64,000 nt of DNA from a virus: IMG/VR virus record IMGVR_UViG_3300033150_000701, positions 1 to 64,000 of that record; one strand, written 5' to 3'. A program made the position numbers and the translations under genes. The notes under the pieces were generated by a model. The model made no database searches. It was not told the DNA's origin and saw only the letters and a program-made list of their open reading frames with translations. This document shows positions 50,032 to 58,651 of this stretch, in pieces (positions within the stretch are counted from its first letter, which is position 1; every line of letters begins with the position of its first letter).

Positions 50032-52470
50032 CTAGATCCACCTGTCTAACACGTTAACCCCTACAATATCCCTATCCCAGTCTAAACCTATGATCCTGAT
50101 CATTTCCTCAACCTTACCCTTAACCTCTCTATCTATAATACGATCATAGTCTATCCTGTCAAGTATCTCATCAGGTAACTGGTCTACACTACTAAACCCT
50201 ATAGCCTTCACTATCTTTTTAGATCCCTTAAACATGATAGTGTCTCTAGGATCCTTCTGTAAAGGCAACATGTAAAACCTGTTGTTAGCTCTAAGCTCTA
50301 TATCACACTTAACAGCCTTAAGATAAGCATTAACATGTTCAGAGCACACAGCATACTCTTCAACAGGCTTAGACAGTTTAACAGGTATAGCTACCTGATC
50401 TAAACTTAGAGACCTAATAGAGTCAAGCACACTCTTAACGTAACTAGAGATCTCCTCTTTACCCTTACCCTCAAGCATCATTTCAGACACCTTTTCCTGA
50501 ATCTGCTTGGTTAGCTCAGACTCGTTCTTCCTAATGATCTCAAGCCCCTTAGTAACCATGCTACCATCAACAGTTTTACCCCTATACCTCTTCTTGGTAA
50601 CCATGATCAAGCTCTCAAACACATTGTCTACGTCTAACACTATTTCACCTGTATCCCTACCCCACCTAGACTTAATGTGATCCTTAAGATACTTAGACAC
50701 TTCACTACTAAGCATAGTGGCTTCACCTAACAGATCATCGGTTTTAAGATCTACAAACACGCTATCAGTATCTCCAGCTATAACCCTGTACCCTTTAGAC
50801 TCAAAGTATCCTTTAACAGCCTTCAACAGTTCCCTACCCAGATATGTTATAGACTCAGCTATCTTAGGGTTGTACAGTCTACTAGCAGGTACCCTATTAG
50901 AAGCATTACCTGAGTAACCGTAAATACCATAAAACGAGTTAATAATGTGCTTAAGAGCATCTGATCTCCTCTTGATCCTAAGTCTCTCCTTACCCTTAAG
51001 ACTTGGATCTTTAAGCCTCTGCTTTAACGGTCTACGTAACTTCCTGATCTCATCCAGTAGTGTAGGTGTCCATCCTCTAGGTTCAGATCTGTAACTGTAC
51101 TTACCGTCTATGTTAATGTCCCCATTACCAAACGGATCCATAGTTTCATAGCTAATATTGAAAGCAGATATGATACTTGGATACAGCTCACTAAAATCCA
51201 GTACAGCTATACCAAAATGTACCCCTACAACAGGATCTAGTACTAGTCCACCCTCATAGTCTCTATGCTCATAGAATCGTTTAGTAGGTAGAGCAACATT
51301 GCTCTCTCTAGCCTTTCTAAGATAGCATAGGTCACCTATCTTAGAAGGGTATAGTGTATCACTAAAATTACATCCTACTGTTCTACGTATAAGATCAAAG
51401 AAGTAGTCTATGATACCTAACTCCTCATCTAACAGCCTAGTTAACTCCACGTCTCTAAGGTTACGTTCCAGTACCTGTATCCAGTTACTATTCCACATGT
51501 CAAACACTTTCTTGTCATGGTGTAAACCAGTATAGCCTAACTCCTGTTCACAAATATCTTCTAGTGTTTCCCATTGAGGTGTACCGTAAGCTATCCTGTA
51601 CAGCTTAGCAAGATCCAGTATTTCCCTACCTTCTATTCTAACACTGTTCAATCCTAGCTTAACACAGTCTAAGCTAGATGCTTTCTTGTACGGTACACGT
51701 AACCGTCTAGCTCTATGAAACACATACAACATGTCAAAGTCACTAAAAGACACTATAATATCTGGATCGGTACTTTTAACGTAACTAAAGAACCTAGACA
51801 GTAAGGCACGTTCAGATCTGCAAGGTATAAGCATTACACTACTAGACTTATCGATCAACACGCTACTTAGATCAGGACTACCAGTCTTACCAGTGTACAG
51901 TACAAGATAGGTGTCACTGTAAGAGTCACTACACCCTACAGCTATGATCTTGTGTTCAGCATTCAATATACTTGGAAACGTATCTGAATACGTCTCAATG
52001 TCAACATACAGCTTCCTGTATACTGAAGGTACACTATTATCAGGCACTATCTCGTTGTCAATGATCCTGTAGCCACATTTAATACCTGAATCTATAAGGT
52101 ATCTAAGTCTAAACAGTACATCAGCCTCATACGTGTCTACCTCAAAGTATCTTGTTCTAACATCCCTAACCTGATCAGGTATACCAGTATAGACCTTGAT
52201 CAGATCCCTATTTTCAAGTAGACTCTTAACATCAGTCTCAGAGTAACCTGCTATAGCACTATCATTCTTAAGCCTCTTAAACATGTAACTGTAAAAGTGA
52301 TCCCTACCCACATAGAAATAGGGTCTAAACCCTTCTACAGGAGTAACAATCCTAGACTTAGAACTTGGATCTCTACCTAACAAATACACTACAGGCTTAC
52401 CATCCTCAATCTTGTAACACACATTGCAGAGACTAACAGTCTTATACTGCAAGTGGGTTCTCATCCCCAT
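50032..52470 (-). CDS. polB: DNA polymerase, family B
   Basis: 812 residues. Exonuclease motifs: DIET (157-160), SFSDFD (241-246) and Asp340 in NLRDVEL. Polymerase motifs: LDFSELYPSII (region A, Asp425), INSFYGIYG (region B), AGDTDS (region C, 565-570) and KKRYRG. All catalytic acids are present, so it should be an active proofreading replicase. With PCNA, RadA and XPF genes near, it makes up the viral replication block. Start ATG 52470 or 52464; no strong ribosome site, and the start lies inside the preceding gene. Confidence 0.93.
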   Translation of the reverse strand: MGMRTHLQYKTVSLCNVCYKIEDGKPVVYLLGRDPSSKSRIVTPVEGFRPYFYVGRDHFYSYMFKRLKNDSAIAGYSETDVKSLLENRDLIKVYTGIPDQVRDVRTRYFEVDTYEADVLFRLRYLIDSGIKCGYRIIDNEIVPDNSVPSVYRKLYVDIETYSDTFPSILNAEHKIIAVGCSDSYSDTYLVLYTGKTGSPDLSSVLIDKSSSVMLIPCRSERALLSRFFSYVKSTDPDIIVSFSDFDMLYVFHRARRLRVPYKKASSLDCVKLGLNSVRIEGREILDLAKLYRIAYGTPQWETLEDICEQELGYTGLHHDKKVFDMWNSNWIQVLERNLRDVELTRLLDEELGIIDYFFDLIRRTVGCNFSDTLYPSKIGDLCYLRKARESNVALPTKRFYEHRDYEGGLVLDPVVGVHFGIAVLDFSELYPSIISAFNISYETMDPFGNGDINIDGKYSYRSEPRGWTPTLLDEIRKLRRPLKQRLKDPSLKGKERLRIKRRSDALKHIINSFYGIYGYSGNASNRVPASRLYNPKIAESITYLGRELLKAVKGYFESKGYRVIAGDTDSVFVDLKTDDLLGEATMLSSEVSKYLKDHIKSRWGRDTGEIVLDVDNVFESLIMVTKKRYRGKTVDGSMVTKGLEIIRKNESELTKQIQEKVSEMMLEGKGKEEISSYVKSVLDSIRSLSLDQVAIPVKLSKPVEEYAVCSEHVNAYLKAVKCDIELRANNRFYMLPLQKDPRDTIMFKGSKKIVKAIGFSSVDQLPDEILDRIDYDRIIDREVKGKVEEMIRIIGLDWDRDIVGVNVLDRWI

Positions 52471-52744
52471 ACTGACGTAACATTTTCTTAAAGTCTATAC
52501 CCATATACTCATAGAACTCATCTAGCTTAGTGTTCTCTAAGGCAACAGTAATCTTGAAGGGCATAGCTAAAGCACACTTCTCCTGATCGAAGGGTAAACA
52601 GATCTCACCTATCTTGTTCCCATTCTCATTAAAAATCCATAAATCGGCTATAACCATAACCCCCTCTTTAGGAACATTGGTAATCCTAACACTCATAACC
52701 CTACCAACCAGATTCATTAGCTCCATCAGCACATCACCATCCAA
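52442..52744 (-). CDS. Small beta-rich protein upstream of polB
   Basis: 100 residues, overlapping the polymerase by 29 nt, so translation is probably coupled. Strands RVMSVRITNVPKEGVMVIADLWIF and KIGEICLPF suggest a barrel (OB-like), then a helical acidic end. It could be a polymerase accessory or single-strand-binding factor; this is inference. Confidence 0.6.
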   Translation of the reverse strand: MDGDVLMELMNLVGRVMSVRITNVPKEGVMVIADLWIFNENGNKIGEICLPFDQEKCALAMPFKITVALENTKLDEFYEYMGIDFKKMLRQYGDENPLAV

Positions 52745-52762
52745 TATTGTTCTATGTATACG

Positions 52763-52891
52763 CTATTGATCTACGCTCTTTACAACTGTGTGTCCACACT
52801 CTAAACAGAAAATAAACTTGGATCTTGAAACGTCTAGATCAACCACCTTCCTATACGCATTACACTGGTTACAGTACGCTACACAGTCCAT
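52763..52891 (-). CDS. Small zinc-ribbon protein (42 residues)
   Basis: ATG 52891 to TAG 52763 with AGGTGG 6 nt upstream. MDCVAYCNQCNAYRK and CLECGHTVV give two CxxC pairs about 25 residues apart, a compact ribbon. It is in line with the replication genes between polB and the ParB-like gene. Confidence 0.7.
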   Translation of the reverse strand: MDCVAYCNQCNAYRKVVDLDVSRSKFIFCLECGHTVVKSVDQ

Positions 52892-52916
52892 GTTAAACCA
52901 CCTAGTCCCACAGCAT

Positions 52917-52930
52917 ATTCAACGTTGAAT
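52917..52930. repeat. Palindrome ATTCAACGTTGAAT downstream of the ParB-like gene
   Basis: Exact 14-mer between the ParB-like stop (52943) and the start of the zinc-ribbon gene (52891). Confidence 0.95.
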
Positions 52931-52942
52931 AAAAACTGATCA

Positions 52943-53800
52943 CTAAGCCTGATCCTGATCCTCTAGTAAAGTATCGTCAATAGCATAAGTACCCCACAGC
53001 TTCAACAGGTTGTTAACAACCATCTGTAAGTCTTTACTCTGCCTCTTACATCGATCCTCTGCTGGTTTAAGATTCTCCTTGAGTATCCTCCATGTAACAA
53101 GTTCTGAGGCAGGATCACCCCTGTCATTTCTAGCCTTAGCTATTTCTAGACGCTTTTTGATCTTGACAGGTAAACCCCTCTTAAGCTCCTTAGCAAACTG
53201 TTCAGCATCATGCAACGGTATCTGATCTCCAACACTGTACAGTTCAAACCTAGCAACAGGATCATCCCTAAACGGCTTATACTTCAACAGTGGATCCAGT
53301 ATGTTACGTTTACGTATAGACATCTGTCTAGCTAACACTTTAGTCTTCTCTTCAGCCTCTATCATAGAAGGCATAGTAACCTTTCTAGCATAGTTGAACA
53401 GTGTGCTTTCGGGTATACCTGTACGTTCAGATAACTCTTCAAATGTCAATCCTTGATCCCTAAGCTTCTTAACAGCTAAACCCTTTTCCTCTATAGATAG
53501 AGGTTCTTGATGTTCATTCTCCATTAGAGACTCTATCATTTCATCTATGTCTGAATCGTACTCTCTACGTATAAAAGGTATAGAGGGGTGGTTAGCCTTT
53601 AAAGCAGCTAACCACCTTCTCTGTCCAGCAACAACCTCATTGTTAGTGTTAATGATCACAGGCTGTCTAACACCTTCAGACAGTATAGACATTGACAGTT
53701 CACTAATCCTCTTCTCCCTCTCAATAGTTCTAACGTTGTTAGGTGAAACCTTTAACAGCTTAGGATCAATGTCTCCTCTCTCTACCGTTCTAGATCCCAT
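52943..53800 (-). CDS. ParB-like DNA-binding CTPase
   Basis: 285 residues. The N-terminal ParB domain has VSPNNVRTIER, GVRQPVIINTNNEVVAGQRRWLAAL (GxRR box) and LMENEHQEPLSIEEKG (second CTP-binding box, with the usual Arg missing). A helix-turn-helix follows (LTFEELSERTGIPESTLFNYARK), then a basic helical region. ParB proteins bind inverted repeats (parS), clamp DNA using CTP and spread. No ParA ATPase is evident. It is a strong candidate to bind the 35-copy palindrome. ParB is also a constant member of the bacterial PRTRC ubiquitin-like cassette. Confidence 0.85.
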   Translation of the reverse strand: MGSRTVERGDIDPKLLKVSPNNVRTIEREKRISELSMSILSEGVRQPVIINTNNEVVAGQRRWLAALKANHPSIPFIRREYDSDIDEMIESLMENEHQEPLSIEEKGLAVKKLRDQGLTFEELSERTGIPESTLFNYARKVTMPSMIEAEEKTKVLARQMSIRKRNILDPLLKYKPFRDDPVARFELYSVGDQIPLHDAEQFAKELKRGLPVKIKKRLEIAKARNDRGDPASELVTWRILKENLKPAEDRCKRQSKDLQMVVNNLLKLWGTYAIDDTLLEDQDQA

Positions 53801-53803
53801 AGT

Positions 53804-54841
53804 CTACATCACCAGTTCCTCAATAGGCACATATCCTAGACCTCTAACAAACATTCTCTCTTCTGATCCATCGCTACCTCTAAACGAGTCTAAGTACCCT
53901 AACAGGTACACCCTACTGTCCTCTCCAAACCCTATAGGAATATCCCTGTTCATCAGACACATAACACCCTGATCAAAACCTAACTCCTCATCATCCAGCC
54001 ATAGCACGGTGTCACTATTATCTTTCAACTTGATACTTACAACATCAGCCTCAATCACCATAGGTGAAGTAGGATCTCTACCTAGTACACTCCAAGCCAT
54101 ATCCAGCTCTGAAAGCCTGTATATTTTAGGCATCACACTCTTAAGAACCTCAGAGTGTTTAATGTCCAGATCCACCTTTTGAATGTCAGTGTACTGTGTA
54201 GCATTAAGCTCTAATCCAAACCCTGACGTACCAGTATTCCTCTCCATAGCTCTAAACCTTACATCACTTAGAAACGGGTACTTTAACTCAGCAGCCTGAT
54301 CCCCTCTAAAGTATACTGAAGCAAACTGGTAGTCAGAATTGATCTTACGTACTACACCGTAGAGCGTTCTAGCATAGGAGTGATCATCATATGCAAACGG
54401 TCTAAGATAGTTAGGGTTCTCCTTCCATCCCTTACTAGTAAAAATACGCTCTCTAGGATCTAAAGGTGTACCGTCAATATCTGTAAGCTTATCTCTAACA
54501 GCCCTATCTGGATCCCTCTTGTATGCAGCTACAGCCTTGTTCTTCAGTATCTCTACAAAGTCTAGTAGACCACTCTCACCTATTATGAACCCTTCAAACA
54601 CTCTAGTAGGTGAAAACAGTGATCCCTGTCTTCTAAGTTCACCTCTAAGCTTCCTTTTAGCTCTGATCCAGTGCTTGTTAGCTTTAGGGTGCTTCTCAAC
54701 ATCCATCCTGTAGTACTTTACTAGATCAGCCTTAAGCCTGTCTAGTGGTATCCATAACTGTTCAGAGTACTCTTTAAGAGACTCTAAGATACTTTCAGGT
54801 ATATTCTCCTCACTCAAGTTTAAACACACCTCCATTTTCAA
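53804..54841 (-). CDS. Hypothetical protein of the replication block, possibly OB-fold
   Basis: 345 residues. An N-terminal helical part (residues about 1-70, ENIPESILESLKEYSEQLW; KHWIRAKRKLRGELRR), then a beta-rich body (residues about 120-345) with ARTLYGVVRKINSDYQFASVYFRG, MVIEADVVSIKLKDNSDTVLWLDD and SRVYLLGYLDSF, which could be one or two OB folds as in RPA-type single-strand-binding proteins. It lies 3 bp upstream of the ParB-like gene. The SSB idea is inference; no signature is certain. Confidence 0.55.
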   Translation of the reverse strand: MKMEVCLNLSEENIPESILESLKEYSEQLWIPLDRLKADLVKYYRMDVEKHPKANKHWIRAKRKLRGELRRQGSLFSPTRVFEGFIIGESGLLDFVEILKNKAVAAYKRDPDRAVRDKLTDIDGTPLDPRERIFTSKGWKENPNYLRPFAYDDHSYARTLYGVVRKINSDYQFASVYFRGDQAAELKYPFLSDVRFRAMERNTGTSGFGLELNATQYTDIQKVDLDIKHSEVLKSVMPKIYRLSELDMAWSVLGRDPTSPMVIEADVVSIKLKDNSDTVLWLDDEELGFDQGVMCLMNRDIPIGFGEDSRVYLLGYLDSFRGSDGSEERMFVRGLGYVPIEELVM

Positions 54842-54852
54842 TACTATGTTTT

Positions 54853-55014
54853 TTACTGGTGAGCATTCAGAAGTAACCTCTTCTGTAGCTCTTTATCCTT
54901 AACAAACTCTCTAATCAGTCTAGGGATCAGATCCTTCTGTAAGCCATAAGGCATTATGATCCGTTTAAGCTCCCTAGACAGTTCATCAGGTATCTCTATT
55001 AACAGCTTAGTCAT
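54853..55014 (-). CDS. Ribbon-helix-helix protein (53 residues)
   Basis: ATG 55014 to TAA 54853 with AAGGTGAT upstream. KLLIEIPDELSRELKRII gives the strand and first helix, LQKDLIPRLIREFVKDK the second helix, the plan of CopG/Arc-type dimeric DNA-binding proteins. Such proteins bind short palindromes, so it is a second candidate ligand for TTCAACGTTGAA. It is embedded in the replication block in an otherwise empty 308-bp gap. Confidence 0.7.
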   Translation of the reverse strand: MTKLLIEIPDELSRELKRIIMPYGLQKDLIPRLIREFVKDKELQKRLLLNAHQ

Positions 55015-55149
55015 ACATTATCACCTTACCCTAAGTTAGGTACTTGTATTTAAGAGTTAGCTAAGCTAACCCATTTACCATACTGTGCTAACACTCCCTC
55101 CTTACACTTTGATTTTCATTAGAGTAGGTAGACATGCTAATCCTACCAG

Positions 55150-55827
55150 TCAGTTGGTTAAGCACTCTAGGATTTTACTAGCTCTCTTAATCCCTAACCC
55201 CTTAATCTTTCTACTCATGGTTTTAGGAGACATACTACATAGATCGCTAAGTGAAAAATCCTTAGCTATCAGATCAGCAGTACTCCTACCTATACTAGGA
55301 ATCTGACATAGCATGTTAGACTTGATCTCCAGTAGAGTACTGCCTTTCCTACGTACAGGCTTAAGAGAGCTAGTTTTCTTAGTATGCTTAAGGTATAGAG
55401 ATGTAACCAGCTTAACAAACTGTTCCCTATCCACCACATTAAAAGTGTGAACATTATAGGATAGTGAAACAGTAGCTAGTACTGACAGTATAGTGTTCTC
55501 TCTCTTATCTATGTCCTCATCACTAAGCTTAGCCTTGTACACCCTAGATCCACTTCTGATCCACCTGTACACAGGCGGTATACTACCTACAACTATCAAT
55601 ATAGGCTTGTCAAAGTTACTAGAGATATTATACATTTGATCCCATAGTCTACTATCGTATATTGAACCCATCAGATCACTAACTGTCTTCCTCTCTATAG
55701 CTACCTCTCCAAACACATAGTCCCCTACAGGCAACTGTTTCCTTTCAACAAGTATACCAGACTGCTCTAACATAGTCTGAATCCTAACAGGCTCATGTAC
55801 GTCTATGAATAGAGTCAAGCTGATCAC
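55150..55827 (-). CDS. XPF/Mus81-type (ERCC4) nuclease with HhH
   Basis: 225 residues. The nuclease core has FIDVHEP at the N terminus and VAIERKTVSDLMGSI, i.e. the ERKxxxD motif at about residues 46-52. The C-terminal half has helix-hairpin-helix pairs (MLCQIPSIGRSTADLIAKDF; KIKGLGIKRASKIL). It is shorter than Hef and lacks a helicase domain, like crenarchaeal XPF, which acts with PCNA on branched DNA. A PCNA gene is present. It probably trims forks or flaps. Confidence 0.88.
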   Translation of the reverse strand: MISLTLFIDVHEPVRIQTMLEQSGILVERKQLPVGDYVFGEVAIERKTVSDLMGSIYDSRLWDQMYNISSNFDKPILIVVGSIPPVYRWIRSGSRVYKAKLSDEDIDKRENTILSVLATVSLSYNVHTFNVVDREQFVKLVTSLYLKHTKKTSSLKPVRRKGSTLLEIKSNMLCQIPSIGRSTADLIAKDFSLSDLCSMSPKTMSRKIKGLGIKRASKILECLTN

Positions 55828-55847
55828 ATACCTCTTACAGAGACTTT

Positions 55848-55861
55848 ATTCAACGTTGAAT
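55848..55861. repeat. Palindrome ATTCAACGTTGAAT between radA and the XPF gene
   Basis: Exact 14-mer extended by TTT on one side, 13 bp downstream of the radA stop. Confidence 0.95.
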
Positions 55862-55874
55862 ACTTACAGCTAAA

Positions 55875-56888
55875 CTATCCTGATCTCCTAGACACATCTC
55901 TGATACCACTAGAGTCAATAACGAACTCTGCTGATCTTCTAGGTAGTGAAGGAGCATCAAACACTGTAGCCTCCCATAGCTGTCTAGTAGAGCTTTTCTG
56001 TCTAAGAGCAATCCATGTTGTAACAGAGTGCTTCAGTACATGTCCACCGTACAGTGCATGTGGTCTAGCCTCTTTCATTTGAACCTCTAACTGTTTACTG
56101 CTGTCAGGTATACCCATCACCTGAATAGTAAGCACTACAGCCATGTTGTATTGTGAAGCTAAATACTGTAAATACCCTAAGTGTCTAGCAGTCTCCTGTG
56201 ATCTACCTGACAGTACCTCTCTACCTTGAAACTCATCTCTAAACCTAGCACTAAAAGAATCCACTACTAGTAAGCCTATGTCTACTCCCTTCTTGATCTC
56301 CTTCTCTATCCTTTCATAAGCCAACATTTGCCTAGCAGTATCAATGATCAAGTGTGCAGGTATAACAAATATGTCTCCACTAGGATCAATACTGACACCT
56401 TTAGCCTCAGCTATCTCAAGTATTCTCTCTGGTCTAAAACAGCCTGGTTCTGTCTCGATCCAAGCTACCTTACGATCCAGATACTTCTTACAGTTAACAG
56501 CTAACTGCTTACATAACTGAGTCTTACCAGTACCAAACTGTCCACTTAAACCTGTAATAGCATCTGTCTCTACTCCACCACCTAGAACAGCATCTAGATC
56601 ACTTGAACCTGTAGGTATACGCTGGATCTTAGTAGCTCTATACTCCACTATCTCTTCTAGAGTCTTAAGTTCCAGTGCTTTATCTAGAGCTATAGACTTA
56701 GCCTGATTGATCAACATCCTACTCTTAGCCTTACTCCACCCTAGTATCTCAGATATCTCTGACACTCTAGATATAGCAACCTTTTCTATACTGTCAATAC
56801 CGTTGTCTATTAGCTTCTCTGCTGACTTAGCACCTACACCTTTAAGGGTGCTTAACACTTCAACACTATTGCTGTTGCTCATTCTCAC
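55875..56888 (-). CDS. radA: RadA/Rad51-family recombinase
   Basis: 337 residues from GTG 56888, 7 nt after AAGGAG; ATG 56882 is an alternative. An N-terminal HhH domain (LKGVGAKSAEKLIDNG; SRVSEISEILGWSKAK) precedes the ATPase core with GQFGTGKTQL (Walker A) and IGLLVVDSFSARF (Walker B). VLTIQVMG and DAPSLPRRSAEFVI belong to the DNA-binding/ATP-cap part. It forms filaments for strand exchange. It overlaps the SWIM gene. Confidence 0.92.
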   Translation of the reverse strand: MRMSNSNSVEVLSTLKGVGAKSAEKLIDNGIDSIEKVAISRVSEISEILGWSKAKSRMLINQAKSIALDKALELKTLEEIVEYRATKIQRIPTGSSDLDAVLGGGVETDAITGLSGQFGTGKTQLCKQLAVNCKKYLDRKVAWIETEPGCFRPERILEIAEAKGVSIDPSGDIFVIPAHLIIDTARQMLAYERIEKEIKKGVDIGLLVVDSFSARFRDEFQGREVLSGRSQETARHLGYLQYLASQYNMAVVLTIQVMGIPDSSKQLEVQMKEARPHALYGGHVLKHSVTTWIALRQKSSTRQLWEATVFDAPSLPRRSAEFVIDSSGIRDVSRRSG

Positions 56889-57078
56889 TATCACTCTCCT
56901 TACAAAGGCTTAACCATGCTATAACAGCCCATATGTGAATACAGTAAGAGCTACTAGAGGTAAAGCTCTTACAGTCACACTTGAATTTTAGATTAGGCAT
57001 TAACCATACTTCAGCTTCATCTTTAGGGGTAGTAACCTTCCAACACCTGTATGATAAAGGCTCTACTACAATCCCCAT
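56866..57078 (-). CDS. SWIM zinc-finger protein
   Basis: 70 residues from ATG 57078 after GGAGGG. KCDCKSFTSSSSYCIHIWAV is a C-x-C-x(n)-C-x-H SWIM motif at about 33-50. In archaea SWIM proteins partner recombinases (as with Rad51 paralogue complexes), and here the gene overlaps radA by 23 nt, which supports a role as a RadA accessory factor. Confidence 0.75.
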   Translation of the reverse strand: MGIVVEPLSYRCWKVTTPKDEAEVWLMPNLKFKCDCKSFTSSSSYCIHIWAVIAWLSLCKESDSENEQQQ

Positions 57079-57560
57079 GATCTCAAACCCTCCCTGATAT
57101 CTTCACATATCTTGTCAAATGTGATACTGGTGTCTAGTGTAGCTCCTATAAACCCTGGATGACCACCTATCTTGTACCCTTTAGGCCTTAACAGGTCAAC
57201 AAGTAACAGTGACAGTTCACCTCTACCTGAAAGGGTATGTCTAGCAGTGTTAACAACAATCACCGTGTACTCAGGACTATTACTCCTGATCTCAGTAGCA
57301 ATCCTACCAGTAATCTTGAGATCACTCTCCAAGTGTAACAGTAAGAAATCCTTGATCACAACAGTATTCTTGATCTTGTCCTGTCCAAACTCTCCAAGTA
57401 CCCTCTTGATCTCCTTCTTGACTACTCCCTTAGCATTGATCCCTATAACACTATTAAGCAGTTGATCAGGACTGTCAACCCTATACAACAGATCAAATGC
57501 TTCTATAGGATTACCTGTTCTACAAATAGCATTAACAGGTGAACTCAACAGCTTATACAC
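57066..57560 (-). CDS. DHHA1 part of a split DHH phosphoesterase
   Basis: 164 residues. The C-terminal GGHPGFIGATL is the DHHA1 glycine-rich substrate-binding motif; the middle is alpha/beta (TVIVVNTARHTLSGRGELSLLL). The apparent GTG start (57560) overlaps the DHH part by 16 nt; a single -1 step near CAGTTAAG would read MDQVKHYPYSVYKLLSSP straight through. Family knowledge: both domains normally lie in one chain (RecJ, GAN, NrnA). So this is either a natural split with coupled translation, a frameshift or a sequence error. Confidence 0.7.
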   Translation of the reverse strand: MYKLLSSPVNAICRTGNPIEAFDLLYRVDSPDQLLNSVIGINAKGVVKKEIKRVLGEFGQDKIKNTVVIKDFLLLHLESDLKITGRIATEIRSNSPEYTVIVVNTARHTLSGRGELSLLLVDLLRPKGYKIGGHPGFIGATLDTSITFDKICEDIREGLRSWGL

Positions 57561-57931
57561 AGAGTATGGATAGTGCTTAACTGATCCATAACTAGAGTAC
57601 TAGGTATACGATCCTTAAACAGACTATACACCAACATACCTGTAGGAACATAGCCCTTAACCAGCCTGTAGTTAGGAGACTCATCGTGATCATGATGATC
57701 TATGCATAGACCTTGATAGTTGTCTGTTAACGGTCTACCTAGATCTAAAGCTACATCTTGATCGTAGTCTCCAAACACACTAGGTGAATACAGTTTAGGC
57801 CTATACCCTAAAACATAGCTAAACAGTACTGCACTAGCTACACCATCACCATCATCATGAAATGCAACAGTTAGATCAGGCCTAGACACAAACTGATCTA
57901 GGTCTTGTCTAGACAGATTGTAAAACTCCAT
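57545..57931 (-). CDS. DHH part of a split DHH phosphoesterase (RecJ/NrnA-like)
   Basis: 128 residues. FHDDGDGVASAVLFSYVLGY carries the first metal motif and CIDHHDHDE the DHH motif, near residue 78. The chain ends LSTIHTLCISC, out of frame with the downstream DHHA1 part. Active members are 5'-3' exonucleases or oligonucleotide phosphodiesterases. It lies upstream of radA and may process replication or repair intermediates if the two parts assemble. Confidence 0.7.
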   Translation of the reverse strand: MEFYNLSRQDLDQFVSRPDLTVAFHDDGDGVASAVLFSYVLGYRPKLYSPSVFGDYDQDVALDLGRPLTDNYQGLCIDHHDHDESPNYRLVKGYVPTGMLVYSLFKDRIPSTLVMDQLSTIHTLCISC

Positions 57932-57976
57932 ACATTATCACCTCCTACCTTTTCCTATTATCCAATACTCTACCGT

Positions 57977-57990
57977 ATTCAACGTTGAAT
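57977..57990. repeat. Palindrome ATTCAACGTTGAAT
   Basis: Exact 14-mer in the 248-bp gap upstream of the split DHH gene. A 25-codon frame crosses it but has no good ribosome site. Confidence 0.95.
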
Positions 57991-58144
57991 AGCCACAGTA
58001 TAGAAAACAGACACTTACCCATTCTGAAATTGCCCCTTTTCCTATAGTATAGCTTCTTAACTCACCTTAGAGTCTAGAACCTTAACCCATACAGACATTA
58101 ATAAACATTAGCTAGAAGCGTTTAGGGATCGAGCACAACAAAAT

Positions 58145-58150
58145 AAAAAA
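58145..58150 (-). terminator. T6 terminator
   Basis: Six T on the minus strand in an AT-rich stretch, 30 nt past the stop at 58180. Confidence 0.45.
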
Positions 58151-58179
58151 TATCTAAGTCTCGTGATCCCTGTTCTAGC

Positions 58180-58440
58180 TTAACATTGGAAAATAGGTAG
58201 GCTGTTAAGCTTACTAGCTAAGTTCTCAGCATCCTTAGATCCCAGTTTAAACTTGTTTCTAATGTAGTCCATGCTCAAATAGCCCTTGTTAAGAAAATAG
58301 CATGATCCAGTATTGCCTACCATAAGCACAGTCAAGAATCTACCTCCAAACCACTCTACAAAATAGTCTTCACCATCTACAACCATAACAGTGTAGTTGG
58401 TACTGTCCATGTTAAAGTTGTCAAAGTATATTATCCTCAA
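58180..58440 (-). CDS. Small hypothetical protein
   Basis: 86 residues. An N-terminal beta part (RIIYFDNFNMD, YTVMVVDGEDYFVEWFGG, FLTVLMVG) is followed by a helix-turn-helix-like end (SMDYIRNKFKLGSKDAENLASKL). It overlaps the 58651 gene by 20 nt. The last gene before the T6 terminator. No family recognised. Confidence 0.6.
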   Translation of the reverse strand: MRIIYFDNFNMDSTNYTVMVVDGEDYFVEWFGGRFLTVLMVGNTGSCYFLNKGYLSMDYIRNKFKLGSKDAENLASKLNSLPIFQC

Positions 58441-58651
58441 GTTGCTTCACCCTCTCCTGTAACTGTTTTGAAGCAAGTAAACTAAAAGCCTCTGCTTCAT
58501 CTAGCAGATCCCATATCGACTGTACTAGAGAGTTGAACGGTGCATTATACAGTACTACTATCTCAGCATCTTCAGTAGACTCTAGATCATCTAAGTCTTC
58601 AGGTTCTACCTTAGTGTCGTACAGTATACCTACAACTAAAGCCATCTTCAT
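58421..58651 (-). CDS. Small acidic hypothetical protein
   Basis: 76 residues. LVVGILYDTKVEPEDLDDLES is acidic, then EIVVLYNAPFNSLVQSIWDLLDEAEAF and a coiled-coil-like end (ASKQLQERVKQLEDN). It is flanked by overlapping genes on both sides. Function unknown. Confidence 0.6.
   Translation of the reverse strand: MKMALVVGILYDTKVEPEDLDDLESTEDAEIVVLYNAPFNSLVQSIWDLLDEAEAFSLLASKQLQERVKQLEDNIL

Noticed and set aside
57932-58179. 25-codon frame starting MGKCLFSILW
   Set aside because: No convincing ribosome site and the frame simply crosses a palindrome copy.
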